Program-made: the position numbers and the translations under genes
Part shown: positions 24,501 to 38,498 of the stretch, in pieces
Position numbering within the stretch: the stretch's first letter is position 1
Layout of the letters: each line of letters begins with the position of its first letter
DNA from: Anopheles merus
Lineage: Eukaryota; Arthropoda; Insecta; Diptera; Culicidae
DNA: 64,000 nucleotides
NCBI RefSeq assembly: GCF_017562075.2
Contig: NC_054082.1
Location: 15,073,786 to 15,137,785, forward strand
Reading direction: 5' to 3'
Notes under the pieces: model-generated
Seen by the model: the letters and a program-made list of their open reading frames with translations, nothing else
Told to the model about the DNA's origin: nothing
Databases searched by the model: none

Positions 24501-26556
24501 AAACCCTAACGGTAACCACACACCTAAGGCTTCATGTTATGATAAAAGATGAACATAAAAAAGTTTATTGTTTACCCAACATACGTCGCTATATTTTGCT
24601 TAATTTGATATCAAAACAACATTAAAAAAATCCTAAACAAAAAGTCATCCCTTCTGCAAAGAAAAAAAAAAATTGATTTGCCTACCGCGTTTCTTTATTT
24701 AGCGATTTGCCGAGAAAATCTGGCACCATCTGTTGACGAGCGAGCCCCGACCGAAGCCAGCAAACGAGCTGGACATTGAGGCGGCATGTCACTTTCGTTT
24801 GCTTCACTAACGGCAGTGACCGGGAAAGAACAAACAATAAGGACCAGAGCAGGCAGGGCGCGGTAGTCCCCATCCCGTGCTCCGTGTCCCGTGCTTCGAC
24901 GGAATGGATGCAGCAGAACCACCGCAGAACCATAATGACATAATCCGTGTGCCGATGCCGTTAAGGTCGGCGATCCCATGGTTGGGATAAGCGGAGGGGA
25001 AAAAGAGCATGGAATCAGATCGCTTTTCGCAGATGAGCGGCGGTTGCAGTGGAGCGCATGGTGGAAGAGTGTACAAAGTCACGATCATACTTCTGCTGCT
25101 GCCTGTTACTGGGAGTAGCAGGCAAAACGATAGCTGACCACTTGAAAAAACACACAAACCGAAGCAGCAAAAAAAAAGGCAACATCGACCGTTTTCCATC
25201 TAACATGCTCAATTCATCGTTGGCTTTCCTCGTTGTTTTTTGTGTGTGCATGGTTCTCCTCCCTCTCACAGACGCCTCGGTGGCATTTGAGCTGGACCAG
25301 GCTGGACCAAAAAAAAAACGTGGGATCTAAATGCAAACAGGTTCGACGATGACGTTATGAAATATGTGCTCAAGATGCAAATACCCCTCCGGTAACCGAA
25401 CCCGACGCGTCCCATCGCAGCAAGTCAAGTAGTTTGGGCGACCGTCAAAGGCAAAGGACACACAGCACTGAAATTGGAAGCTTCCTCGTAGAGAGGTCCC
25501 TAGTAGCAGAGAGGCAAAAAAAAAATCCCAAGAATGTCTCCTTCGACCACATAACAAATTAAATTTGTCATGTTCATCATCGGCCACGGTCTTATCGTTC
25601 ACGCGAGCTAGACTTCGTGGAACAATCCTTCCCAGGAGATCGGTGGTGTCAAGTTGTGGTGCTCTCGAGGGTGTGTGTGAGAGAGAACAAAGGTCCAATA
25701 ACTAACGGGAACGTTGTTGCGAACGGTTTTGGCCACAAACTGATTCCTTTTTACTTTGGGTCTAAATCTCTTTCGCTGATCAGTTGGTCAGTTGAGAAGT
25801 TGGACCAGAAAGAAAGGAAGCGAACAATTTAATGACGCTTCTTATTTTTTGGGTTTGCTTTTCGGTTGATGTTGGAGGGTTTAAGGGTGTCTTGTGGTGT
25901 CATGGTTTAAGGGTGCTGTAGATCCTACATATGGTTGCGTGTTTTTCGTGTGTGTGTGTGTGTTGTATTCTTGCATCTTTTCTCACGAAGAATCTCGTGT
26001 GACGAGTGAGACTTATCGTGTTGGGTGAACAGGTCCCAGGAGAGTACGCATGGGATCAATGGGAGCGACTGCTGGAATGGTCAGCATGTGGTTTGCGGTT
26101 GGCCTGGTCGCAGCGCAACATCTGGACGGTTTGTCATAATTAATTCGCAACGAAGTCGATGCAGATCGAAAGGATTTGACCACTTCTGAAGAAAGACCTC
26201 AAGTTGTTTATTAGCGTTTTTGGTTTATACAGCTCCAGAGCTCCACAGATTCTACTACTCTGTTCGCCTTACACCACACACCACTGTTCTATGTGTTCTA
26301 TTCTCGACACGAAACCAGAAAGAAATGAAACATTCCCACCACTCGGTCGTGCACCCTGCACCGTGTAGGAGGTCAATAAATCATAGAACCTCAAGCACAC
26401 ACCGACAAAAGTCGTCGCGGCCAGATCGCGACTGTGTCGACCCCCTGTTTTCTGCACTGCTGTTGTCTGTGACTGGCTTGGTGTGGGGGAGACAGTTGGA
26501 GACAACAAGCGGTTCTCGTACCGTGCTGCAGCTAGGCACAGTCGCCTCCAAAACAG

Positions 26557-26573
26557 CCCCCCCCCCCCCCCCC
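26557..26573. repeat. Poly-C homopolymer, 17 bases
   Basis: An uninterrupted run of 17 C, the longest of many G/C homopolymers here. Confidence 0.95.
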
Positions 26574-26893
26574 AGCAGTGTCGTCCGAACCGTGGGGGCT
26601 TTCTTGGGAGCGACGACACATTTGCCCAACATCCCAACCGGTTGGCGCTACTCATATCCGCGGTGATTTATGCGCACATGGGTCGCCATTAAATGCAACA
26701 ATTTCATCACGCAGGGCTCGAGCAGGCTGGATGGATGGTAGCGCTCTAACAAGAGTTCCGTGTACGGTGGGCTGGTGTCTGGAGCCGCTCGTTCAGGAGG
26801 TTAGGATGGGGCGAACCATCCTCCGGTTGTAGAAAAGCGATTATAAATAGTAACAGCCCGCCGGCAACTGCACAGTGGACACAATTTGACAAA

Positions 26894-26896
<3 letters not shown>

Positions 26897-26927
<31 letters not shown>
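26897..26927. repeat. (CA)n microsatellite
   Basis: About 15 CA units; (UG)n in the minus-strand transcript. Confidence 0.97.
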
Positions 26928-26930
<3 letters not shown>

Positions 26931-28429
26931 TCGGTGGGATCGCCGTAGGTCGACCGCCCCCTCTAGGAGGTCAGTCAGACATTCACGATTTCGAATCGCT
27001 TTGTGACGGTCGGCACGGTTAGCGCAATCACAGTTCGCCAATCGGAAATTGGAAGGTCAAAGGCGGTGGTCACAGAGCCCTGCGATCACGAGCCAAACGG
27101 CGCTGGTCCGAGCTCTAGATGTGTCTCCGAATATTGGGCGTGCACCGGGGGTCGGGACAATAGCGGACTTTTTGCGGAAGCGGCGATTAGAGAAAGCAGC
27201 AGCGGTTTGGTTTTGAATGCTTAAAATGAATATTAGTATTTCCACTTCATTCTTCCCTTTGTGCTCCCCAAGGGCTGACCCACCCCTGAGGGGGTCCCGT
27301 TTGAATTTCTCAAGCCGATACCCATTCACACACAAACACACACACACACACATGCAAGCGCAAGTGTCTCCCACGTAGGCGAAACGGTGGATCCCGTTTG
27401 TTTGTTGCGCTTCGGTTTCCAGTGCAGACCATTCCTGACCTATACCACCACAATCGGGGGTAGCATCATGTGTGTCGGAATGCACTTTCTTGCGCTTCAA
27501 AACGCTGCCACTTCCCCCACACTCATTGCCACAGTAGCGCCACAGATGTGTGGCCTCCATTCCATCAACGCCTCCCTGCCAAAAGCCGTTCTCCCCCCAC
27601 CCCCGCCCCTAAGCCATGGACGGTAAATTAATTGTAATGAGAAGATTCACACGATTGTATTCAATTTGAAGTGTCCATTTTCATAATTTACCGTGCCTGC
27701 GCTTGCATACACCCCGTGTGCACTGTAATCGTTCGGCGGAAATCTCTCTCTCGCCCAGAAGGGCATCGGCGGTGCACCGGTGCAGCAGCAAGCGAGAAGG
27801 CGAAGCGAAGAAGCAACTGAAGAAATAGAAGAAAAAAAACCCGAGCACACAATGAAACCGGTGAAAGATTGCGCGCAAAAGGTTAACCAGGAAGGAAGCA
27901 AACTCGACGACGACCACAACCTGTCCGTGCCGGGGCTCGAGTGCCCAGGCGATCACGGGGCGCGATGCTCGCTGTCGGTGTGCTAAAAGATCATAAGTGA
28001 AACGTGTAATTTATGCCTAACGGTGCCGCTGTGGCCGGGTGCGGAAAATGGGAGTTAAATCGCGTGTACAGATGAAAGGGCAGTTTGGTAGTAATTTAAG
28101 GCATCATTTCGGTGTCTAACGCTCGCATCCACCGACACATCTGGGCTGGTCATTTGTGGCCGTGTGATGTGGTCATGGTCAGGTGTGTGTTTGTGTGTGT
28201 GCCGGGGCACTTTGTTGCGAAAAAGAAGAAATTATCATTAGCAGCAATCGTTGCGGCGGGGGTTTCCCTTTGATGACAGACCGATGGGGAAGGGCTATCA
28301 TGTGATTGTAAGCGATTTGTCGCTTAGTATCAACACAGTCACCGTGTAATTGTCGATGAGCATAATCGGTTTCGGGGTGTGAGAAGCGTAACAGGTCGAG
28401 TGTATGCTTCTGCGTGTATCTTAACTTGT

Positions 28430-28800
28430 GAAAGGATGTACAATTGTCTAAAAATTGGTTCCATTACAAAAACATGATTTCCATTGGTTCTGATGCGTTG
28501 TGAAGTTTATGAATAGAAATATATATGGAAAAAAATCCTAATCGAAAAAGAAGAAACTTTAAAAGCTCTAATTCACTTTGATTATCTAATGAAATTCTTA
28601 GCCATTAGCTTAAAGCCTCTTTAAAAGCAAAAAATATAAATGATTTTATAAATATCATAATTAAAATCTTTTTAAAAAAGTGTTTTAGAAAATTTCAACT
28701 TGTAGTCTATACTGTAACAAAAGCAGAACTAAATTTAAAACCTGAAATATCCTGCCTTCTTCAAACCATATGGTACTGACGTTACGTTTTCCACCCAAAA
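28430..28800. other. AT-rich island
   Basis: About 370 bp that are clearly richer in A/T than the flanks, with many A and T runs (for example AAAATATAAATGATTTTATAAA near 28629-28650). No open frame, terminal repeat or target-site duplication was recognised. It might be an old transposon remnant, a matrix-attachment-like region or an AT-rich spacer. Confidence 0.6.
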
Positions 28801-30844
28801 CACAATTCTGTTTATCAATGAAAGCGCGAGAAAGTGCGCGCGAAAATCACGCGCCAAATAGCCACCACACTCACACTCACACAAACAACCTTCTCTTTCT
28901 CGCTGTCACTCCCCATCCCTTCCATCTACAAATGCACACTTCTTAGACGCGCCGTGCACGCGAAGGCGAACGCAAAAGAGCGAGAAATAAAAACGCAAAT
29001 AAAACCCGCGTGCAATTTGCCTCAACTGTGGCACGCGGCAGTCCAAGAGAGATGAGAGCAACAAAAAAAAAAATGCGAAACCAAAAAAAAAACGCAACCC
29101 TCAGGATGCCCTCGGGGAAGGGAAAACTCCCACGCTTCGTCGTGAGCTTTTCGACCGCGCGACTTTCCCCTTCACGTCGCCACACGCCGCCACGTTTGCC
29201 ACAGCTCGCGTACGCGGAGGGTTGGGGCTGGGTTTGGAAAAATTAACGAGACAAGTCAACCAGAACCCGCGAGGGTCGGGAGAGAAGGGTGGCAAAAATT
29301 ATGCTACGGTGAAATTGCACCGACCGTGTGCCGGCCGCGTTGGCGGCAGCAGCAGCAGCAGCAGCATCAGCTGCAAAAGGGCAACAAACGCGGATAATCC
29401 TCTGCCGCGACGCCGTGGCGATGAAAAGCTCGCGAAACGCAAAACAAAGCGCGAAGTGTGCGGCCGGTGAGTACTGAGCCGCGAGCTGAGATGAGACGTT
29501 CGGTTGGCTGGTTGGTTGGTTGGTGATTAATCTTCGTTTCCGAGCGCCTGTGCGCTACAACTTTAAGGTAGGTCCAAATTTGCTCACTTTTCTTGCTGTG
29601 TTTGTTTGCCTTCCGTACGCATTTCGGTCGCACGTGGAGCAAGGAGGGAGAGAATAGGAGTACGAAAGTGTCCTAACAAGCGGTGACCCCTGTGGGTGAC
29701 AACAACAGCTGATGAGGACGCGAGCGAGAGCGTGCTTTTGGCTGTGGTGCGTCTGTGTTGACACTTGAATGCGTAGAAACCGCGCGGTCCAACGCGAACC
29801 GTGGCACGAATCGCTTGGTTCGTTTACGTGTGTTGGTGCCCGTGTGGGTGAATGGTGCGTGCTGCAATGCACGCCGATTGCACTTTCACCCACTCAAGAG
29901 ACGCGGGTGCAGGGGGGGGGGGACCTCGGGGAACCGTACCCCCCATGACAGCTGGCTGCTTTATGATGGTTATGATTTTGTGCAGAGACTCACACGCCCG
30001 CGTACTAATCATGCAGACCGTTCCTCCAGCTTCACCAGCCAAACACGCCACCAAATCGCCTTCCCTTTGTCTTGCGCGATTGTCTACTTAAGCCGTCTCC
30101 CTCCTCCCCCCTAAAGGGTCAAATCACAGTCCCAGTGTGGGTAGGTGGTGGTCGTCGGCAATTAAAAATTAGCGTTAGGCGCTCACAATTGTGTGCGCGG
30201 TGGCGAACGTCCGGGACAGTGGTTGGTCCCGTTTCACACGGAATGGGTGCAGCTGTTTGCAGCATTTCAGCACACCCCCTCCCACCATGCACACACACAC
30301 ACACACACACAGCATACACAGTGCGAAAATAAAGGGCAAAGTCACTTTCGTGACATCGTTTCAACACCGGGAACGGGATCTAAAGGTGCGCTCGAGAAAA
30401 CCTTTTCCCGGTTTTCCCGTTAAAAGTACCGACCCGCCCGTGGTACGTGGCAATGATGCATGATGCGACCATCACCACCCACCACCCACACACCTGGCAC
30501 GCATCTTTACACCCACGGCACGGGAGCGAACGGGAGGGGGGGGGGGACACGGTCGGGGCAAACACAGTCCAACTGATAAGATCGGCCAGTCGGGTGCATC
30601 TTCGGGGCAGCGAGACTAATGAACTTCCGCGCAACTTCCGCCAACGGCCGGGGCGGCGGTGGTTACCCAAACAGCTCCCACGATCCGTTCACTCCGCTCA
30701 TGCGCTCGTGTCGTGTTGTGCCGCAGAGCTGCGCGCCAGGGTCGGAAGTATGTATGGGAATATATATGGTCGCTTCCGTGACCGCTCCTAATCACCGCAA
30801 AACCAAACCCGCCACGAACCAGCCCCGAAGACTGCATCTGCCAA

Positions 30845-30858
30845 GGGGGGGGGGGGGG
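30845..30858. repeat. Poly-G homopolymer, 14 bases
   Basis: An uninterrupted run of 14 G on the plus strand. Confidence 0.95.
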
Positions 30859-32056
30859 AGGAAAGGAGGGAAGCAGAAAGCGGTAGAGCAGAGCAAAACA
30901 AGAAACAAGGGGAAGGCAGTTGGTCGTCTTGCAGTGGGAGTCACGGAGCTGGCACTGTGGCCGGCTCGGTCGGAGAAAACAGTTGTCTTACATGGTCGCC
31001 TTACCCCGCTACGAGGGCATGATTTATGATGGTCCTACGTGGTCGTGGACAGAGGACTGAGCATTCGGTCAGCCAGCGGACGGCGTTCGCCAATAGTTCC
31101 CACGGCGGTTTTGTGTTGGGCTCGCACTCGTATAGAACGCGATCGCAGTCGATCGACCGGATCGGGGAAATATGGGAAGGGTTCTTGGGTGTTGGGGTAC
31201 TGGTGGTTGTAGCGTTTGTTTGTGTTTGAGAGCAAATGCATTCGCACAGGAAGATGCACAGGTGCGAAGGTATGATAGATTGAAAACTGTTAGCAGAAGT
31301 TTTGATTTTCCACGGTCAGCTGGATGATGGAGCGGAAAAGAATATCATATTGTGATGATGATGTGGCAGAAAAGGTTGAGAATTTAATTAAGCTTGGAAG
31401 GAAATGTTTGCACTATCATTACAATGATCGAGTGTACGAGTGTAGTTGAGATGCAGTGAGCATCATTCGGTTGAGCTTGATGGCCGAAGGGATAGAATGA
31501 TGGACAAACGATTTACAGGGCGTGCGATCGAATCTACCTTCGACACATTTGTGTATTACAATTTGTTATAAAAACTTTTCTGCCACAAACATTAACACAA
31601 CCATAAAAAGTAGGATAATCCTTCGATCCCACAAGACAGACAGTAGAAGCTTTCGATTTATATTTACACACGAACGCTATATTTAACATGGACACATCAT
31701 GTACCCGTGGCTTCTAATTGCCACACGTCAGTATTTAAATTAGCCGTTCAAACACACACTCCAATTGCAGATCGATTTTGCTGTTTTGCTGCAACACTGC
31801 ACCAAACAAATACTTTCACCACCCCGCCAGGTCGACATTTAATCAAAATTCCTTCACTAACTAGCTTTCCTTGTTGGTAACTAGGGGTACGGCCGTATGG
31901 ACAGCGGAGCATGGTTTTAATTTGAACTTAATTTCCATTCCGTCGCTGCGTTTGTTGTATCGATGATCCCTGCCAGTGTAGCAGTACAGTGGTGTGTGAG
32001 TTGAGCACGGTGCTCGCGCCCGCACCCGAAAAGGGCTTGCGAATTCAATTAATGCA

Positions 32057-32072
32057 CCCCCCCCCCCCCCCC
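32057..32072. repeat. Poly-C homopolymer, 16 bases
   Basis: An uninterrupted run of 16 C on the plus strand. Confidence 0.95.
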
Positions 32073-32887
32073 GTGCCCGCTCTCGTGCCCCAAAAAGCAC
32101 GCAACCTCAGCTACAGAACCCGTCCCCGATGCCTAATTAACTATGCACTTTGCGGAACTGGTCGCGCGTGTCGCGCACGACGCATTGTGCCATTCCGGCC
32201 GCAAACACCGAAACTGAACGGACCGCGAAGGCGAAGGCGGGCAGCAGTACGCGAGGCTCCGATTTGGCATGTAGGACAGGCATCGGAAAGACAAAGTTAT
32301 TTCATATTTGTCGCCAACAGTTACGCGTGTTGCCGCGGGTGTAGCAACACAGCATCCAAAAACCCCAACCCGGTGTCTCTGTCCGCGACCTTACCCAACA
32401 CCGGGACCGGGAAATCGTTCCATTCGGTGGGAGCAGGTTGTGTCGTTTGCGTTTCTTTCTTTCTTTTTTTGCTTTGGGTTGGTAGGACTGCTTCCAAGCA
32501 ACGTTCTCTTTTGCTTTAGAGCATGCTGCTCCTGCTTGCCTGCTCCAGGGTGGATCTTTTGTCATCGTCGTAACTCGCTCGTTCGCCCTTTTGCTGCCGC
32601 GTGTGGCGGAAGGGGGCAGAAGAGAGGCAGGCGACAGAGATGGGCTTTCAATGGGTTTATTGAATTCGATCACAACACAGCAGCAGCGGCAGCAGCAGCC
32701 GCAGCACCGCCACTTCCCTTTCGGATGCTGCGAAACGACCTAAACGGCCATCGCCCGTTGCTCGCCGATCGAGCGTGAGAAATTATATGCACACGGCGGA
32801 TTGGTCTCCTACTCCTTCCACCGTGTCTTTGTGGCCCGACATGCTCATACCCATTCCTTTTGTGTGTATGTGTGTGTGTTGTGTCCG

Positions 32888-32907
32888 TCTCTCTCTCTCT
32901 CTCTCTC
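32888..32907. repeat. (TC)n microsatellite
   Basis: Ten TC units. It forms the pyrimidine tract of a plus-strand splice-acceptor-like sequence ending at 32934. Confidence 0.95.
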
Positions 32908-33495
32908 GTTGCTGTTGGCGTTCGAATTGTCCAGGATTTTCGGGACGCTCGCGCAGGGCGAAAACACCCGCGAAAGGTAAGCGCTTTGCGCTTTATGCAT
33001 ACGGTGTGGTGCACCCCATCCCGGAACCCAACCCGTACCCCGTTTGGACAAAGAAAAGAAACAAGGAATGGAAAGGGGTGTTTTGTCTTCGCCGGAACGG
33101 GGTGTTTTTGGACGGCTTTCGTTCTTTTGCCGGGTCTCGCTTTTGTCACTTGCAAGGAGACGATGATCGTTCTTTCTACACCTTTCGCCCGGCGGTTTTG
33201 ACCATTACCGGGTGGGGTGCAGCTGAACGCTGGGAAGCTGCTGGAACGGTGGGCACGGTGAGAATGTTGGGCTCTGGGCCCCTACGAACGTTCTCGCCCG
33301 CTCGGGCCCATTCAACGGAGACAACGACTCGACGGGCGCGTTTAAATGGAGCGCTTCTTCGCCGACCAGCACTCCCCACGGTCACCGCGGTTGACCGCGG
33401 CGAGGGTGAAACGATAAATAATATTTACTATTATAAAAGTTGATTTATTGTGGGCAAAATTGAAAGCCTACCGAGCCGCACTTACTCTTTTGGCG

Positions 33496-33498
<3 letters not shown>

Positions 33499-33561
<63 letters not shown>
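33499..33561. repeat. (TG)n microsatellite, about 31 units
   Basis: 63 bp of uninterrupted TG; (CA)n in the minus-strand transcript. Confidence 0.98.
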
Positions 33562-33564
<3 letters not shown>

Positions 33565-35266
33565 TTTTGTACGACCAGGGAGTCTAGTCGTGACCGCCGC
33601 TTAAGAAGTCATGACGACCGGTGCGGTGCAAGCAAGGCACACACACACACACATACGAGAACGCAGGAAGGAGTTAATATTGAGAGTGACAAATTTTTAT
33701 CCTTTCGCTGCCCCTTCGGCAGCGGCGTGTGGAGATGATTTAGCAGCCTGGCCCAGCCGTAGAATGGTACGGGACAACGAACAGGGACGAACGTCAGTTG
33801 GCTTCATTTATTTCGGGTTTTCGGTTTGTTGGGACATCCTTTCGAACCTGCAGTGCGTTATTGGGTGTATGGGAATTTTAGGAGCTTTCGGCGTTTGTTG
33901 GTTATACTTTGATTTATAGTGGCGCGTCTAGTGGACAATGAAGTGGAGGAGTGATTTCTTTTATTCGAATTCGAAGCCTGTGGGAAGACGTAAAGGAAGC
34001 GGATGACACGTTTCGGTGCAATACCATTAGCAGCGTTGTGAGCTTGCACGGATGAGCCGCTTCAATTGATGTAGTGTGAAATTACATATCAATCAAGCGC
34101 AACTCCAAGGAACATGGAATTTTAGGTGTAATTTTTTGTACTTAACTTCTTCATAATGCTTAATCTTTCGATTCGAAAAGACCAATAAAATAAAAGACAA
34201 ATTTGACAACACGTTTGTGATCATTTACGTCGCATTTGAGACCTTGAGAACATTCCCTTTGCTGTATCAAATTGACTAACTTACAGTGGAGCTATCTTTC
34301 TTCTGTTTCTGCAGTCTTGTCTGTTTTACTGCTTCAGCACTATCTGAACAATTGCAAGCATCTGTAATGCGATACGCAATCGAAGTGCTTCCAGCAGCAC
34401 TTTCACCCTTGTCGCGCGACGTGATGACTCGATAAAGCGACCTAAACAACCGATCGGAATGCAAATGCAGCCGCGTTACGATTCGTTTCAGCGTTATCAG
34501 CGTAACATTAGCATCTCAGCATCAGCAAAGTGGAATCGAACGTTCAGGAGGGGGGAACGAGCATGGACCCAAGAACAATGCCAGCCTATCAGCTATATGA
34601 ACACGCTGCCCTACATACACGTATGACCGCACCTTCCCTTAGCACCTTCCCCATACGACCCCCGTGGTACAACAAAACCATCACGATAAGGGTGCGCAGG
34701 TTTATCAGTTCATTTACGGTTCGACGCCGTGGCCGATAAAATTGTTTAACATCGTTGCCCCGCTTAACAGGCAAACAGGTTCCCGGTTGGCGGTTGGAGG
34801 GAACAGACCGCTCGGAACACCCCGCATCGTTTCTCCCGCGGTAAGGTAAGGTTAGGCCGTTTCGGGCCAGTTTGTTCGCCGCTTGCAGATCGTTCAACTC
34901 CCCCGGTTCTGCAGACCGCGGGTCGAAGGATGGAAATAACAAACGAAGCCAAAGCGAGCAATGTTGTTTCGTTTGCTTGCAATTGGCTTTGTATTTCGCG
35001 TTCCTAACCTAAAAAACAGCTTTAAACCGCCCATTCAGTATGAAGCGCTTTAAAATCATTGATTTTTCAGCCTCAACGCGCGAAGACACAAGACGCGCCC
35101 CGTCCCATTAGCATTGCTCACTCACTGCTCTGTTGCGTTGTTGCCGGCGTGACGCGAAACGCAACACCACCACCACCACCACCAGCACCACGCGCGCACA
35201 GAAACAAAGCGGCAGCTTTTCGTGAGTGCAAATTTTTCCGCGCGCGCGAACTTTTCTGTTCGCGGA

Positions 35267-35292
35267 ATCATCATCATCATGATGGTGATGAT
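35267..35292. repeat. ATC-based palindrome
   Basis: A run of ATC units (35267-35278) faces its near-complement (35281-35292) with one mismatch and a two-base centre, giving a 12-bp palindrome of triplet-repeat origin. Confidence 0.8.
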
Positions 35293-36632
35293 GTTTCAGG
35301 CAGTCGCGTCGCAGGGCACAAAGTTTTACTTTCCACGCGAACAGGGAAGAATATAAAAATAATCGTTTTGAAACCCCCACCGCGCTCCCCACCGCTGGTG
35401 AGTATCCTTCGGCGGGCACTGTGACTGTGAGTACCTTTTGCTGTGTTCGTTGTTCCCTATTCAAAGAGGGCCAAAAAAAAAAAAGGTAAACATTTGGGGA
35501 AAAGAAAAGAAGCGGCGAACAGTTTATGTATTCCACTCGCGAGTGAATTCGCGGGTCGACGGGTTGGCGCGCGCTCGTCTTGTGCTCGCCTTTTTCCCTT
35601 TAAACTTGTGTGTTGCTTTCCTTTGGCGGATCGCGCACGTGGCAAGTTTGGCGCGAAATGTTGTAAATTTAATTTTTGTCTCCTCTTTAGCAGCCCCGTC
35701 TCCTCGGAGCAGCCGCGTGCAATGGGGAGCCTCGGAGAGCACGTTTATGCACTTTTTCACCAGCCGCCAGATGGTGTCGGAACGATGCGTTTGGAATTTT
35801 TCCGACGTCAGTTTTAAAGTGTTGTTCCCGGGCGGTGAAGTTCGTCGCTTCACTTTTGCTTTTCACCAGTTGAGTTAGACTTCTTTTGTGTGTGTGTGTT
35901 TGATATGTTTCTTTGTCCTGGCAGGAACTCGCGCCAGTGCGCGAAATCAAGTGAAAGTGTAGAACACTTTCCCATCATCAACTGTTGCACCCAGTCCGAC
36001 TTCAACCCTCCCAAGCGAGGAACGGAAATGCACTTTCTTTTGAAGTTAATTTTGCAACAACATGTTTACAACCGCACAGCCGTACGCGTTTGATCCGCAA
36101 CGGCAACGGCAAAACGGGTTCCAAACATCCTGCTCGCTTGTTTGAGTTTCGGTTCTATCGATTGGAGCAATAAATAGAGTACGGCAAGCAGACCGATAAG
36201 GAACCGAGGCCCGATCCACCCGCGGCCACTGTGTGCGGTTGCTCTGTGCGTTTGTGGGCAAACATTCTCACGATTAATTTCACCAGATCGCCATTCGTTT
36301 TCCCTCTCTGCTTGCACCATTCGCCCGTCTTCGCTAACCCACCACCGCCGTTGCGCGGGATGCATCCCCTGATGTACTGCGCCGCGCAAGATGCTTCCTT
36401 CCCGATACGCCGCCGTAGCCTTGCGGTCTCGGAACCGCAGGCGAATACAGGCAGAGGAACATAAATTTAAATTAAATTCAATTGCACCGCATCGGAAGCT
36501 CGGATGCTCTCCCCGGCTCGCAGCCACCCCGTCTGCTGCTCCCCTCCACTGTCTCGCTGAACGTTTTCCGATCCATGGTGTTCGATAACGATCGGCGCTC
36601 GACTGGTTAGAGCAAAAAGATGGACGATGATG

Positions 36633-36655
36633 GCAGCAGCAGCAGCAGCAGCAGC
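36633..36655. repeat. (CAG)n triplet repeat
   Basis: Seven consecutive GCA/CAG units in intronic sequence. It gives a poly-Ala frame on the minus strand that is not supported as coding. Confidence 0.9.
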
Positions 36656-38470
36656 CCGAATCGGATTCGAATTATAGTAGCTCCGTTGTATCGAATCGCA
36701 ATCGGAGTTTTGCAATCCATTCCGCTGTATCCGTACCTCATTCCGCACACATACATAGGGAGAGATCTAGATCTAGCTGTTGCGAAGGAAGGATAGTGGC
36801 TTCTTCCTATTCTTCTGCACCGGCTAAGGTACAAAATCAATTTACTACTCGCCCATTTTTTTTTTTGCTGTACACCCAGGCGATTCGCAGCGGAAGATTG
36901 TTGTGCACCGCACCGTTATCAGTACGAAGATGGAGACGGGGCCGGATCGGGATCGGGCCGATCACAAAAGGAGCTTGATTTTGAAGGAAAGCAAACATAA
37001 ATTGCACTCGAGAATTGCCCGCGACACACAGACATACAGAGAGAGAGAGAGACTCACTGGGGAGATCATAAATCTTGGCATTTGGTTGAGTGCAGCCGGG
37101 AGGACATTACCGGGTGATGAATGTTTCGCCTTGCAGGAATGGCTCGTGGGAATAGCAAGTGGGGGCTTATCATTAGCGAGAAAGATAGAAGAATCCTTTT
37201 CCAATGTAGTGGATTAAAGCTCCAAAATAATACATGGAATTATTGCAAAAATGGAATACCAAATTTACAAAAAAAAAGCAAAATTTACAAAAACTACTAC
37301 TGGAGAAGGGTCAACGTTCGCTCTGAATGCTCGAGGACGCAAATGCATTGCAAACGCCCGGGACACCTTGACCAGCGGACCAGCAACCGTAGCGAAGATA
37401 ACCGATCTCCTCCCGTTCCAAATGTAAGCGCGGTGAATGTTAACTTTACGTTACCATCGATCGTAATCGCACAAATCGATTGGCCGAATGGTTTTGCGCA
37501 ATCGTTTTTTGTGTGTTTGTGCTAAAGGCCCCTTCTCTTGGGGGCATTTTTCCCAGATCCGCTTTCCAACGAACAGCAATCCTTAGCCACCCCAAGAACA
37601 TGACATCTTGGAAAAGTACGAATGGGGGAGGGAAAAAAATTGAACTCCAAATCGATTCCACCTGATCCCGTGCGCTGGTTTTGATTAGCCGGCAGCAGTA
37701 GCAACGGCCTCGAGGCATTTGTAGCAGGGCCTACTACACTGTTGAGGTACGCGCATTAAGCATTGTGACTGGCCGGGCGAAGACGAAGCCGTGGAAATTA
37801 TGCAGTTTAAAATATTCAAATCGAGCGCAGCAGAGTGACTCTAGCAAGAAGGGCACTACACAAAAAAATATACATCCCAAGATCGCTAGGTGAAGGAAAA
37901 ATGCTTCCCCCTGTTATCCCATCTCGGAAGCTAAAGACCTTTAAGGCCACTTTTTGCCCCACTCCCATTGGACGATCAGTTTGGCAGAGCGAGCATTAAA
38001 GGATCGCGAATTTATCTTCCATTGCTTGAAGGGGTTTTTTGTTGTTGTTGTTGTTGCACTGTCCTCACCGCGCTATCCACTGTCCACAGAGGGAATGATA
38101 AGCATCTCGCGCTCCTCTAAGGGACGCGAACGCAGAAATATCAACCGGGAGTAAATCCGAGCACAAAAAAAAACGAGGCAAAAAATGTACTGGTTCGATC
38201 GGGAAAGGGTTGTTTGCGCCGAAGATCGGTGCTGAGATGCAAATTGAGCAGTAATGCCAGTGCAGACAGCAGCGAGAAACCATTGCACTGGCACCGGCCA
38301 CTGGCACAACTCTTCCTTTTTCTATCAATTTTCATATTTTCGGACCAAAACCGGCACCCCCGGGAGACGTTGGGAGCAGAGCGACTCGCTACCCCCCCTC
38401 TACTGGCAGGCCAATGATCTTGACCTTCGCGAGCGGCGGCAGCCTGCCTCGCTGAAGGCTTTGGAACTTA

Positions 38471-38498
38471 ATTATCTTAATCTATCTTTATCCATCTC
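38471..38498. promoter_or_regulatory. Candidate GATA-factor site cluster
   Basis: On the minus strand, GATA cores occur three times in under 30 bp (GGATAA, AGATAG, AGATAA), beside a TAATTA-type homeodomain core. This is inferred only from motif density; no conservation data are available. Confidence 0.3.

Noticed and set aside
34282..34360. Minus-strand segment between TTACAG and CACT|GTAAGTTAG as an exon
   Set aside because: The donor is good, but the acceptor has no pyrimidine tract and the peptide is unrecognised.
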